This document shows positions 1 to 6,859 of a stretch of 10,699 bases of DNA, one piece after another. How positions within the stretch are numbered: position 1 is the stretch's first letter; the number at the start of each line of letters is the position of its first letter. The stretch is from an uncultured Bacteroidota bacterium (GTDB taxonomy: Bacteria > Bacteroidota > Bacteroidia > Chitinophagales > Chitinophagaceae). Both the position numbers and the translations under genes were made by a program. The stretch covers positions 1-10,699 of the forward strand of contig CAMLGP010000043.1 of NCBI GenBank assembly GCA_946479535.1, read 5' to 3'. The notes beneath the pieces were generated by a model. It had not been told where the DNA came from, made no database searches, and saw only the letters and a list, made by a program, of their open reading frames with translations.

Positions 1-38
1 TCAATCAATCCCGGATCGGGTGATACAACCAGGCGCTA
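1..38 (-). other. In-frame continuation of the DUF2126 reading frame past the TAG stop
   Basis: Bases 36-38 read TAG on the minus strand. Continuing in the same frame to the window edge gives RLVVSPDPGLI and then the first two bases (GA) of a Glu or Asp codon. From recall of the family, DUF2126 proteins carry a motif of the form GY-x-PPRDPR, four variable residues, VTPDPGVIEVN. The spacing here fits that motif with the stop occupying exactly one residue position. This indicates a single nonsense change (for example CAG or GAG to TAG), a base-call error, or readthrough, and not a natural C-terminus or a frameshift. Confidence 0.75.
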
Positions 39-2066
39 CATACGGTAATCTCTCGGTGGTTCATATCCTTCAATGCGAACAGGGATATTCAGTTTTTCGG
101 CTGTAGCTTCTATGGAAGCGATGAGATCAAGATAATGTTCCAGATAATCAGTAGGAGGAAGAAAAACGTAGAGTATACCCTCTCTAACTTCAATGCAAAG
201 GGCCGTTCTGATTACCGGTAATTCATAAATCAAATCACTTTCCTCTTTTTTCTCCTGCCCGTCTTTTTTTTCTTTAATCTTTTCTGATTGTTCAACCTTC
301 TTTTCAATTTTCACCTGTTTTGGAGGAGCAGTGTATGCAAAGGCCTGTCCATAACGACCAGTAATATTTTCATGGAAATGATCCAGTTCGGGAAGGTTTT
401 CAAAAAGGCTGCGGTCTACCTTCTCTGCCTGCTTATCTTTTGCCAGTGCCGGAATAGAATCGAGCGGCAATCTTAAACCAATAGGTGAATTGCCCGGGAT
501 CAGGAAAAGTGTATTTCTTTTAAATATCCACTTGCAGCTTTGCCATTTGCCATATTCATAGTTCCATTTCAAAGGAAGCACATAACCAGCCTGGGTATTA
601 AGCCCAACATCCAGTAATTGAGCAAGTTTTCTGCGTTCAATATCATCACTGAGCCTGGTTTGCAGGGGATCAATATTGGCCGGCAACTTACCCTCACTCC
701 ACAAAAAATAGAACATGTCTTCATATGCAGTGCTCAAATTGTTTTCACTTATTCCTAAATTCCGGGTAAGTTCCTTTGCAAAATTTACCGCATCCTTATT
801 AGTGATCTTTTTTTCAATTTTCTCATGGGCAATGAGCGAAGTGTTTTTCCAGACAGGATATCCGTCTTTACGCCAGTATAGGCCGTATTGCCATCTTGGT
901 AGCGATTCTCCCGGATACCATTTTCCCAGGCCATAATGGATCATTCCATTTGGACCGAATTTATTCCGGAGACGAAAGATCAGGTTATGAGAAAGAATTC
1001 TTTTTTCAGGCCCATCAGCAGTGGTATTCCATTGATCTGATTCCATATCATCTATGGAAACAAAGGTGGGTTCACCACCCATAGTCATTCGCAGATCGCC
1101 TTTTTCAAGATCCTGATCAATAATCTGGCCTGTTGCATTGATTGTGGCCCATTGCTCTTCAGTATAGGGTTTTGTTACGCGAGGGTCTTCGTGAATTCGT
1201 GTAACTGAATTTGAGAAGGAGAAAGTAGTCTCACATTTATCTGAAGCCCCCACTACTGGTGCAGCACTTACATAATCCGGCGTACAGGCCAGGGGTATGT
1301 GTCCTTCTCCGGCAAATAAACCGGAAGTAGGATCAAGTCCAATCCATCCTGCGCCAGGAATATATACTTCAGTCCATGCATGCAGATCAGTAAAATCATT
1401 TTCTGGCCCACTGGGTCCATCCAGTGATTTGAGATCAGCTGTTAATTGTACCAGGTAGCCGGATACAAATCTGGTCGCCAACCCCATGTGCCGAAATATC
1501 TGTACTAACAACCAGGCAGTATCACGGCAGGAACCAATGCCCCTTATCAATGTTTCTTCACAGGTTTGTACGCCTGCCTCCATACGGATGCTATAACTTA
1601 TGTCCCTGTTTAGCTTCTGATTCAGATAGACCAGGAAATCATTGATATTCTTTTTACTTCTGTCAATTCCCTGCAGCCATTTCGTTAAATGAGGACCCAT
1701 TTCTTTTATTTCAAGATAAGGGATTAGCTCCCCGGCTAACTGCTTGGTATAATTGAAGGGATAACTTTCAGCGTACTCTTCCACAAAAAAATCAAATGGG
1801 TTGATGACGATCATATTGACCATCACTTCAACTTCAATTGTCAGTTCCCGGGTCTTCTCCGGGAAAACTACCCTCGCCTGGTAATTCCCAAAAGGATCCT
1901 GCTGCCAGTTGATGAAATGTTCCCTGGGCGTTATCTTAAAGGAATAAGATTCTATGGGAGTACGGGAATGGACAGCCGGCCGTAAACGAAAAATATGGGG
2001 TGAAAGGGAAACAAACCTGTCATATTTATAGGTTGTCCGGTGGTTGATTGCTACGCGTATTGCCAT
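36..2066 (-). CDS. Transglutaminase-like protein fused to DUF2126 (putative amidoligase), ended early by an in-frame TAG
   Basis: The 676-residue product starts with a bacterial transglutaminase N-terminal beta domain (about 5-85) followed by a transglutaminase core. The predicted Cys-His-Asp triad is visible: Cys180 in GIGSCRD, His229 in DLHAWTE and Asp245 in GLDPTSG. From about residue 320 (DLRMTMGGEPTFVS) it becomes DUF2126, a family predicted to be an amidoligase with a glutamine-synthetase-like fold. Residues 583-610 are a Lys/Glu-rich low-complexity insert. Proteins with this architecture are usually about 1100 residues, so roughly 400 C-terminal residues are missing. The stop falls within a conserved stretch, GYEPPRDYRM-stop, and the frame stays DUF2126-like beyond it. 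Proteins of this kind are predicted to modify or cleave peptides; the substrate is unknown. The start is preceded by an A-rich leader without a Shine-Dalgarno site. The gene lies 80 bp downstream of the AraC-type gene on the same strand, so co-transcription is possible but unproven. Family assignment is firm; activity of the shortened product is doubtful. Confidence 0.88.
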   Translation of the reverse strand: MAIRVAINHRTTYKYDRFVSLSPHIFRLRPAVHSRTPIESYSFKITPREHFINWQQDPFGNYQARVVFPEKTRELTIEVEVMVNMIVINPFDFFVEEYAESYPFNYTKQLAGELIPYLEIKEMGPHLTKWLQGIDRSKKNINDFLVYLNQKLNRDISYSIRMEAGVQTCEETLIRGIGSCRDTAWLLVQIFRHMGLATRFVSGYLVQLTADLKSLDGPSGPENDFTDLHAWTEVYIPGAGWIGLDPTSGLFAGEGHIPLACTPDYVSAAPVVGASDKCETTFSFSNSVTRIHEDPRVTKPYTEEQWATINATGQIIDQDLEKGDLRMTMGGEPTFVSIDDMESDQWNTTADGPEKRILSHNLIFRLRNKFGPNGMIHYGLGKWYPGESLPRWQYGLYWRKDGYPVWKNTSLIAHEKIEKKITNKDAVNFAKELTRNLGISENNLSTAYEDMFYFLWSEGKLPANIDPLQTRLSDDIERRKLAQLLDVGLNTQAGYVLPLKWNYEYGKWQSCKWIFKRNTLFLIPGNSPIGLRLPLDSIPALAKDKQAEKVDRSLFENLPELDHFHENITGRYGQAFAYTAPPKQVKIEKKVEQSEKIKEKKDGQEKKEESDLIYELPVIRTALCIEVREGILYVFLPPTDYLEHYLDLIASIEATAEKLNIPVRIEGYEPPRDYRM

Positions 2067-2146
2067 ATATTGGTTTGGTTAGTATGGCAATGCTTTCGTT
2101 GTACAGGAAGATACCACTTTTTCCCTTATCCTGGAGATAAATTGAA

Positions 2147-3016
2147 TTAAATACTCATAAACTCTTTCTTATACTGCATTGGCTTCTTCAGCATAATTTC
2201 TTTGAACTGCCTGTTGAAATTGGAGAGAGTATTGAAGCCGCAGTCATAACAGATCTGTGCAATTGATTCATCAGTTTCAGTGAGCATCTTGCAGGCATGC
2301 TTGATCCGTATCTCTGCAATGAAACGGGAGAAAGGTTTATTATTCTTCATGGCAAAATACCGGCTGAAAGAAGTAGGCGTCATGTGTAATAATTCTGCCA
2401 GATCTTCCAGTAATACTTTCTTCCTGAAATTCTTAAATGCATATTCATATACTTTGTTGAGCCGGTCAGTTTCATGCTGATCGATACCTTCATCATAAGC
2501 TTTGGAAGAGATATAATGATATTCTTTAGTAACAGCCAGAATTTCCAATATATGCAGCAAGTGAATTACGCTCGGTATTCCCTGCAATCCTACCAGTTCC
2601 TTCATCATTTCAATGACCTGTAACTTTTTTGCTCCATGGAATTCCAGGCCGCGCATGCTCTTGACAAATAATTTCTTCAATCCAAGCATCTCTTCTTTTT
2701 CCAGTATATGATCACCAAGGAAATTTTCATTCAGATATATTACAATTCCTCTTGTTATAGCCTCATTATTCCTGTCGAAATAAGTTTCATCACTCCTCCA
2801 AACATGTGGCAGATGCGGACCAGTGAGTATTAATTCTCCCGGGCGGAATGATTTAATGCTATCACCAATAAACCGGGTGCCTGTACCCTCTAAAACCACA
2901 AAAAGCTGGTACTCGGAATGAGCATGCCAGATGGGGTCAAAGTGCTTGTCTTCCAAATCTTTGACTACAAAAATCTGTGAGGGGGGAATGGAGGATTTAT
3001 GTAATGCTGTCTTCAA
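2147..3016 (-). CDS. AraC-family transcriptional regulator with N-terminal cupin domain
   Basis: The 289-residue protein has an N-terminal AraC-type cupin sensor (about 15-100; HAHSEYQLFVVLEGTGTRF, then PGELILTGPHLPHVWRSD). A helical linker follows, and then a C-terminal AraC DNA-binding domain (about 185-286) with two helix-turn-helix units: LLEDLAELLHMTPTSFSRYF near 202-221 and IAQICYDCGFNTLSNFNRQF near 252-271. Such proteins usually sense a small carbohydrate-like ligand and activate nearby catabolic genes; the ligand here is unknown. The start is a TTG codon: the frame has a TAG six bases upstream of it, and no ATG occurs before residue 110, which would remove the cupin. An AGG lies a few bases upstream of the TTG and may act as a weak ribosome binding site. 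The gene is divergent from the large oxidoreductase gene, which is therefore its most likely target. Family call is certain; the regulon is inferred. Confidence 0.93.
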   Translation of the reverse strand: MKTALHKSSIPPSQIFVVKDLEDKHFDPIWHAHSEYQLFVVLEGTGTRFIGDSIKSFRPGELILTGPHLPHVWRSDETYFDRNNEAITRGIVIYLNENFLGDHILEKEEMLGLKKLFVKSMRGLEFHGAKKLQVIEMMKELVGLQGIPSVIHLLHILEILAVTKEYHYISSKAYDEGIDQHETDRLNKVYEYAFKNFRKKVLLEDLAELLHMTPTSFSRYFAMKNNKPFSRFIAEIRIKHACKMLTETDESIAQICYDCGFNTLSNFNRQFKEIMLKKPMQYKKEFMSI

Positions 3017-3156
3017 AGCCTATTAAGTTGTCGTTCAAATGCCAAATTAATAAGATTTGATGATAAAAAACAGTCAGTTTTGGATAAAATTCCGATAGGA
3101 GTCAGTTTTCTAAAGTTTGATATTCGTATTGTCATCTAACGATTCAACTAATTGCC
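3017..3156. promoter_or_regulatory. Divergent promoter region between the AraC-type gene and the oxidoreductase gene
   Basis: This 140-bp AT-rich gap must hold the promoters of both divergent genes. It contains an exact 10-bp direct repeat (listed separately). Just downstream is TAAAGTTTG at 3111-3119, which resembles the Bacteroidota -7 element TAnnTTTG but has one extra base between TA and TTTG. No convincing -33 TTTG lies at the right distance, so the promoter itself is only a candidate. No small gene is visible here. Confidence 0.5.
3072..3109 (+). repeat. Direct repeat AGTCAGTTTT, two copies 28 bp apart; candidate operator
   Basis: AGTCAGTTTT occurs exactly at 3072-3081 and 3100-3109 in the gap next to the cupin-AraC gene. 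AraC-family proteins commonly bind paired direct repeats close to a promoter. The second copy sits immediately upstream of the -7-like TAAAGTTTG, a position suited to an activator. The repeat is seen directly; its role is inferred. A 28-bp period is not a whole number of helical turns, which weakens the case a little. Confidence 0.4.
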
Positions 3157-6100
3157 ATGAACAAGAAAAAGTTACTGACTGTTTTCGCGATCTCTTTATT
3201 GTCGATGGTTTTCCTTGCTGCTTTCCGCCACCAGCCGGCCGCCACTCCAAGACGCCTAGAAATATTATTCCTCGGACATACCAATAACAGGGCTCATAAT
3301 TCAGAACGCCTTGCCGATATTTTCACGAAGGAGTTCTTTAAAGACGGGATCAATATCACTTTCACTATGGATCCCAATTCCATGAACGAAGAGAACCTGA
3401 GTAAATATGATGGTCTTATAGTATATGCCAATCATGACACAATAAGCCGTTCCCAGGAACAGGCCTTATTAAATTTTGTGCGCGGTGGAAAGGGTTTTAT
3501 TCCCCTCCACTGCGCTTCTTACTGTTTCAGGAATTCGCCTGAAGTAGTTGAAATGATCGGTGGCCAGTTCAAGAGCCACAAGTATGATTCATTTCCTGCC
3601 ACCATTATCAAACCAGAGCATCCGGTAATGAAAGGCATACCAGCCTTTGTTACTCTTGATGAAACTTATGTTCACGACAAGCTCAGCAAGAATATTGAAG
3701 TGCTGACTGAAAGAGTAGAAGGTGATCATCACGAACCCTATACGTGGGTTCGTCCTTATGGCCAGGGCCGTGTTTTTTATACCGCCTATGGACATGATGA
3801 GAACACTTTCAACAATCCAGGTTTTCTTAGCCTGGTCCGTAATGGGATCTTCTGGGCAGTTGGGGATAAAGCTGCTGCAGATGTAGCAGCACTGAATGTT
3901 GCCCAGCCTACTTATTTTGATGGACCTGTTCCTAACTATGAACATCGTGATCCGGCGCCAAAGGTCCAGAACTCATTGAACCCTCAGCAATCAATGTCAT
4001 TGATTCAGGTGCCAGTTGATTTTGACCTGCAATTATTTGCTTCAGAACCAGATGTAGTGAATCCCATTTATATGAACTGGGATGAGCGAGGCAGACTTTG
4101 GGTGATTGAAACGGTTGACTATCCCAATGAGATCAAAAATGATGATATTGGTGATGATCGTATAAAAATATTAGAAGACACCAATGGGGACGGCAAAGCA
4201 GACAAGTTCACAATCTTTGCAGATAAGCTTAACATTCCTACCAGCTTTGTCTTCTCCAATGGTGGCATTATTGTAAGTGAAGCTCCAACCTTCCTTTTCC
4301 TGAAAGACACCAATGGTGATGACAAAGCAGATGTTCGCACACCAATTCTTACCGGCTGGGGCAAGAATGATACACATGCACAGGCTTCCAATCTCCGCTA
4401 TGGCCTGGATAATAAGATATGGGGTGTTGTTGGATATTCAGGATACTATAATGGCAAAAAAGGCAAAGACTCTCTGGCCTTTGGAAATGGCTGTTATCGT
4501 TTCAATCCTGATGGGAAGAACCTGGAGTTCCTCTCTACTACCAGCAACAATACCTGGGGCCTTGGTTTCTCTGAAGAGTTTGATGTATTTATTTCTACTG
4601 CAAATAACACACACACGGCTTTCTTTGGAATGCCCAAGAGATATTATGATAAAGCAGGCATAAGGAATGAAACTGGCGTAGAGAAACTGGATGCGCACTA
4701 CGGTATGCATGTGGCTACAAAGAATCTCCGGCAAGTAGATGTGCAGGGAGGGTTTACAGCGGCGGCTGGTCATAGTCTTTATACGGCACGTGTGTTTCCA
4801 CAGGAGTACTGGAATAAAGTAGCCTTTGTAACTGAACCTACCGGACGATTGATCCATAAAAATCTGATTGCTCCCAGGGGATCAGGATTCAAAGAAAACG
4901 GGGATGGATGGAATATGCTGGTGAGTGCTGATGAATGGGCAGCTCCCATCCAGGCAGAAGTGGGACCGGATGGTTCACTCTGGATTACTGACTGGTATGA
5001 TTTCATCATTCAGCACAACCCAACACCCAATGTAAATTCTGCAGGTTATAACGCACAGACCGGCAAAGGGAATGCGTATATAAATCCGTTGAGAGATCAT
5101 GAGCGCGGACGCATTTACCGCATGGTTTATAAAAGGAATTCTCCCAGGAATACACTGCAATTAAATAAGAATGATGTTGCCGGATTGGTTAAGGCTCTTT
5201 CTAATGATAATATGTTCTGGCGCACAACGGCGCAAAGATTATTAGTTGAAAAGCAGGATAGATCAGTATTGCCTGCTTTATATAAACTGGTGCAGAATGA
5301 ACAGCTGGATGGTGCTGGTATCAATGCTCCTGCAGTTCATGCTCTCTGGACAATTCATGGATTGAAAGCAATGACTGCAACCAATCCCGCTGCCATAGCT
5401 GTAGCTACAAAAGCACTATCACATCCTGCAGCCGGAGTTCGTAAGGCAGCCATTGAAGTACTGCCCAAAACGCCAGCTACATTCCTGGCCATGCAGAGAG
5501 CAAAAGTATTTGAAGATAAAGACCTGCGCGTTAGACTGGCCGCTATTTTGGCAACAGCAGATATGAAATCTTCTGCAGCCATTGGCAATGTGCTGGTTGA
5601 TATGGCAAACAAGGAAGAAAATGTAACCGATACATGGATACGCCAGGGATTGATCATTGCAAGCAAACTGAACGCAAAAACCTTTGCGGCAGCCTTTAAG
5701 AAAAAAGGTTTAAATGCCAATCCATCCTTGTTGGAAGCATCACTTGCTCAGCGTTTGGCATTTGGTGATCGTATAGAGACTATTCCATTAAGAAGACAGT
5801 TTGGAAGACAGCAGCAACAGGAACTCAATCCCGAAATTGCCAACAGGGAGATAGTGATCTCCGGTGATGTAGAAAGGGCAGCAGGTAGGGCCGGTGGAGG
5901 TGGTAATGCAGGCGGAGCCGGTGGTAACCGCGGTAATAATAATGCCCCTGCAGTAGTTCCTTATAACGGAATGGTAGTAGCACAGGGTACTAAAGCAAAT
6001 GGTTATGCGCTTTACTTCATAGAAAATAAAATGTATTTCCAGGTGAATGAAGATGGCAAGCCTTTCCAGGCGGCTACCACTACACCTAACCTTCCAGCGA

Positions 6101-6750
6101 AATTCAATTTCAAGGCAGGCCTTGCAAAAGACGGAACCATGCGTCTTTTCATTGATAACAAGGAAGTAGCAAAAACAAAAGCAACGGGTTTGTTTAAGAA
6201 AGAATTTGAAATACCGCTTCGAGTAGGCAATGAAAACAGAAAAGGCGAAGAGAAGATCGGCGATTATTCAGACTCCAACTTTATTATGCGAGCCACGCTT
6301 ACCAATGGTAAACTGGAAACACTCGAAGGAGTTGCTCCTGCAGTAAACCTGGGTAAGCCGGATAAAGTGATTGCGCTGGGTGTTATTAAAGATATCATGA
6401 AGTACGACAAGCAATTGCTTACTGCCAAAGCGGGAACTGTACTGCGGATAGTAATGAGGAACCCGGATCATATGCAGCACAATTTTGTATTGATCAAACC
6501 CAATACAATGGATAAGGTAGGAGCTGCAGCAGATAAACTGGCACAGGGAACAACAGCAGGTTCAGTTACATCAAAAATGCAGTATGTGCCAAGAATGCCG
6601 GAAGTATTGTATGCTACACCTTTGCTTAACCCAGGCTCATCGTACACACTGAATATTAAAGTGCCGGATACGCCGGGAGATTATCCCTATATCTGTACGT
6701 TCCCTGGGCACTGGCGCATTATGAGAGGAATATTGAGAGTGACTAAATAA
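3157..6750 (+). CDS. Exported ThuA / PVC-type dehydrogenase / HEAT / LamG-like / azurin-like fusion protein
   Basis: The 1197-residue product begins with a signal peptide or signal anchor (about 1-24) without a lipobox Cys. Domains in order: ThuA-like (about 33-236; PLHCASYCF, HPVMKGIPAF, TWVRPYGQGRVFYTAYGHD); the PVC-type putative membrane-bound dehydrogenase propeller (about 281-656; VDFDLQLFASEPDVVNPIYM, GRLWVIETVDYP) with two Asp-rich loops (DTNGDGKADK at 341, DTNGDDKAD at 384); HEAT-like helices (about 670-875); a Gly/Asn-rich linker (about 909-929); a LamG-like sandwich (about 935-1058); and an azurin-like copper domain (about 1068-1197). ThuA is linked to keto-sugar and trehalose catabolism in rhizobia, and the propeller family is thought to oxidise sugars or alcohols outside the cytoplasm. 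No CXXCH heme motif is present, although many relatives carry a cytochrome c domain. The likely role is periplasmic or surface oxidation of a carbohydrate with electrons leaving through copper; substrate and cofactor are unknown. It heads a likely operon with the epimerase and Gfo/Idh/MocA genes. Confidence 0.9.
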   Translation: MNKKKLLTVFAISLLSMVFLAAFRHQPAATPRRLEILFLGHTNNRAHNSERLADIFTKEFFKDGINITFTMDPNSMNEENLSKYDGLIVYANHDTISRSQEQALLNFVRGGKGFIPLHCASYCFRNSPEVVEMIGGQFKSHKYDSFPATIIKPEHPVMKGIPAFVTLDETYVHDKLSKNIEVLTERVEGDHHEPYTWVRPYGQGRVFYTAYGHDENTFNNPGFLSLVRNGIFWAVGDKAAADVAALNVAQPTYFDGPVPNYEHRDPAPKVQNSLNPQQSMSLIQVPVDFDLQLFASEPDVVNPIYMNWDERGRLWVIETVDYPNEIKNDDIGDDRIKILEDTNGDGKADKFTIFADKLNIPTSFVFSNGGIIVSEAPTFLFLKDTNGDDKADVRTPILTGWGKNDTHAQASNLRYGLDNKIWGVVGYSGYYNGKKGKDSLAFGNGCYRFNPDGKNLEFLSTTSNNTWGLGFSEEFDVFISTANNTHTAFFGMPKRYYDKAGIRNETGVEKLDAHYGMHVATKNLRQVDVQGGFTAAAGHSLYTARVFPQEYWNKVAFVTEPTGRLIHKNLIAPRGSGFKENGDGWNMLVSADEWAAPIQAEVGPDGSLWITDWYDFIIQHNPTPNVNSAGYNAQTGKGNAYINPLRDHERGRIYRMVYKRNSPRNTLQLNKNDVAGLVKALSNDNMFWRTTAQRLLVEKQDRSVLPALYKLVQNEQLDGAGINAPAVHALWTIHGLKAMTATNPAAIAVATKALSHPAAGVRKAAIEVLPKTPATFLAMQRAKVFEDKDLRVRLAAILATADMKSSAAIGNVLVDMANKEENVTDTWIRQGLIIASKLNAKTFAAAFKKKGLNANPSLLEASLAQRLAFGDRIETIPLRRQFGRQQQQELNPEIANREIVISGDVERAAGRAGGGGNAGGAGGNRGNNNAPAVVPYNGMVVAQGTKANGYALYFIENKMYFQVNEDGKPFQAATTTPNLPAKFNFKAGLAKDGTMRLFIDNKEVAKTKATGLFKKEFEIPLRVGNENRKGEEKIGDYSDSNFIMRATLTNGKLETLEGVAPAVNLGKPDKVIALGVIKDIMKYDKQLLTAKAGTVLRIVMRNPDHMQHNFVLIKPNTMDKVGAAADKLAQGTTAGSVTSKMQYVPRMPEVLYATPLLNPGSSYTLNIKVPDTPGDYPYICTFPGHWRIMRGILRVTK
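6358..6747 (+). other. Azurin/plastocyanin-like type 1 copper domain at the C-terminus of the large fusion
   Basis: Residues about 1068-1197 of the fusion have the marks of a type 1 (blue) copper site: His1108 in HMQHNFVLIKPN, Cys1180 and His1185 in YICTFPGHW, and Met1189 in RIMRG. The Cys-to-His (+5) and His-to-Met (+4) spacings equal those of azurin (Cys112, His117, Met121) and differ from plastocyanin (+3, +5). This domain would serve as a one-electron carrier attached to the dehydrogenase. Confidence 0.85.
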
Positions 6751-6756
6751 ATATAT

Positions 6757-6791
6757 CATGCCGTGGAGTGTGAGGCGCACACCACGGCATG
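6757..6791 (+). terminator. Strong hairpin after the large oxidoreductase gene
   Basis: CATGCCGTGG at 6757-6766 pairs perfectly with CCACGGCATG at 6782-6791. Inside, after an A-A mismatch, GTGTG (6768-6772) pairs with CGCAC (6776-6780) through one G-U pair, leaving the 3-base loop AGG. It begins seven bases after the stop codon. No T-run follows, so it may be a weak terminator, an mRNA 3'-end stabiliser, or a processing signal that lowers expression of the next two genes relative to the first. Confidence 0.6.
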
Positions 6792-6859
6792 AGACTACTC
6801 AACTTGCATAGACCTTCTAAGGACTAAAGATTAACGATTCAAAGTATTAATTAAAGCGC

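Noticed and set aside
3111..3119. TAAAGTTTG as a definite -7 promoter element
   Set aside because: It has three bases between TA and TTTG instead of two, and no -33 TTTG at the right distance, so it is mentioned only as a candidate.
3508..3525. HCASYC in the ThuA domain as a heme or redox Cys pair
   Set aside because: The spacing is not CXXCH, and the position matches the usual ThuA segment near a conserved His; the protein has no cytochrome c motif anywhere.
5355..5720. A 121-codon open frame on the minus strand
   Set aside because: It lies wholly inside the HEAT-repeat part of the large oxidoreductase gene, has no family resemblance, and is explained by that gene's codon use. The same applies to the other antisense frames at 3589-3945, 4119-5009, 6012-6480 and 7322-7741.
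5881..5943. Gly/Asn-rich stretch in the large protein as a repeat element or a collagen-like domain
   Set aside because: It is short and irregular, without a Gly-x-y period, and sits exactly between two domains, so a flexible linker explains it.
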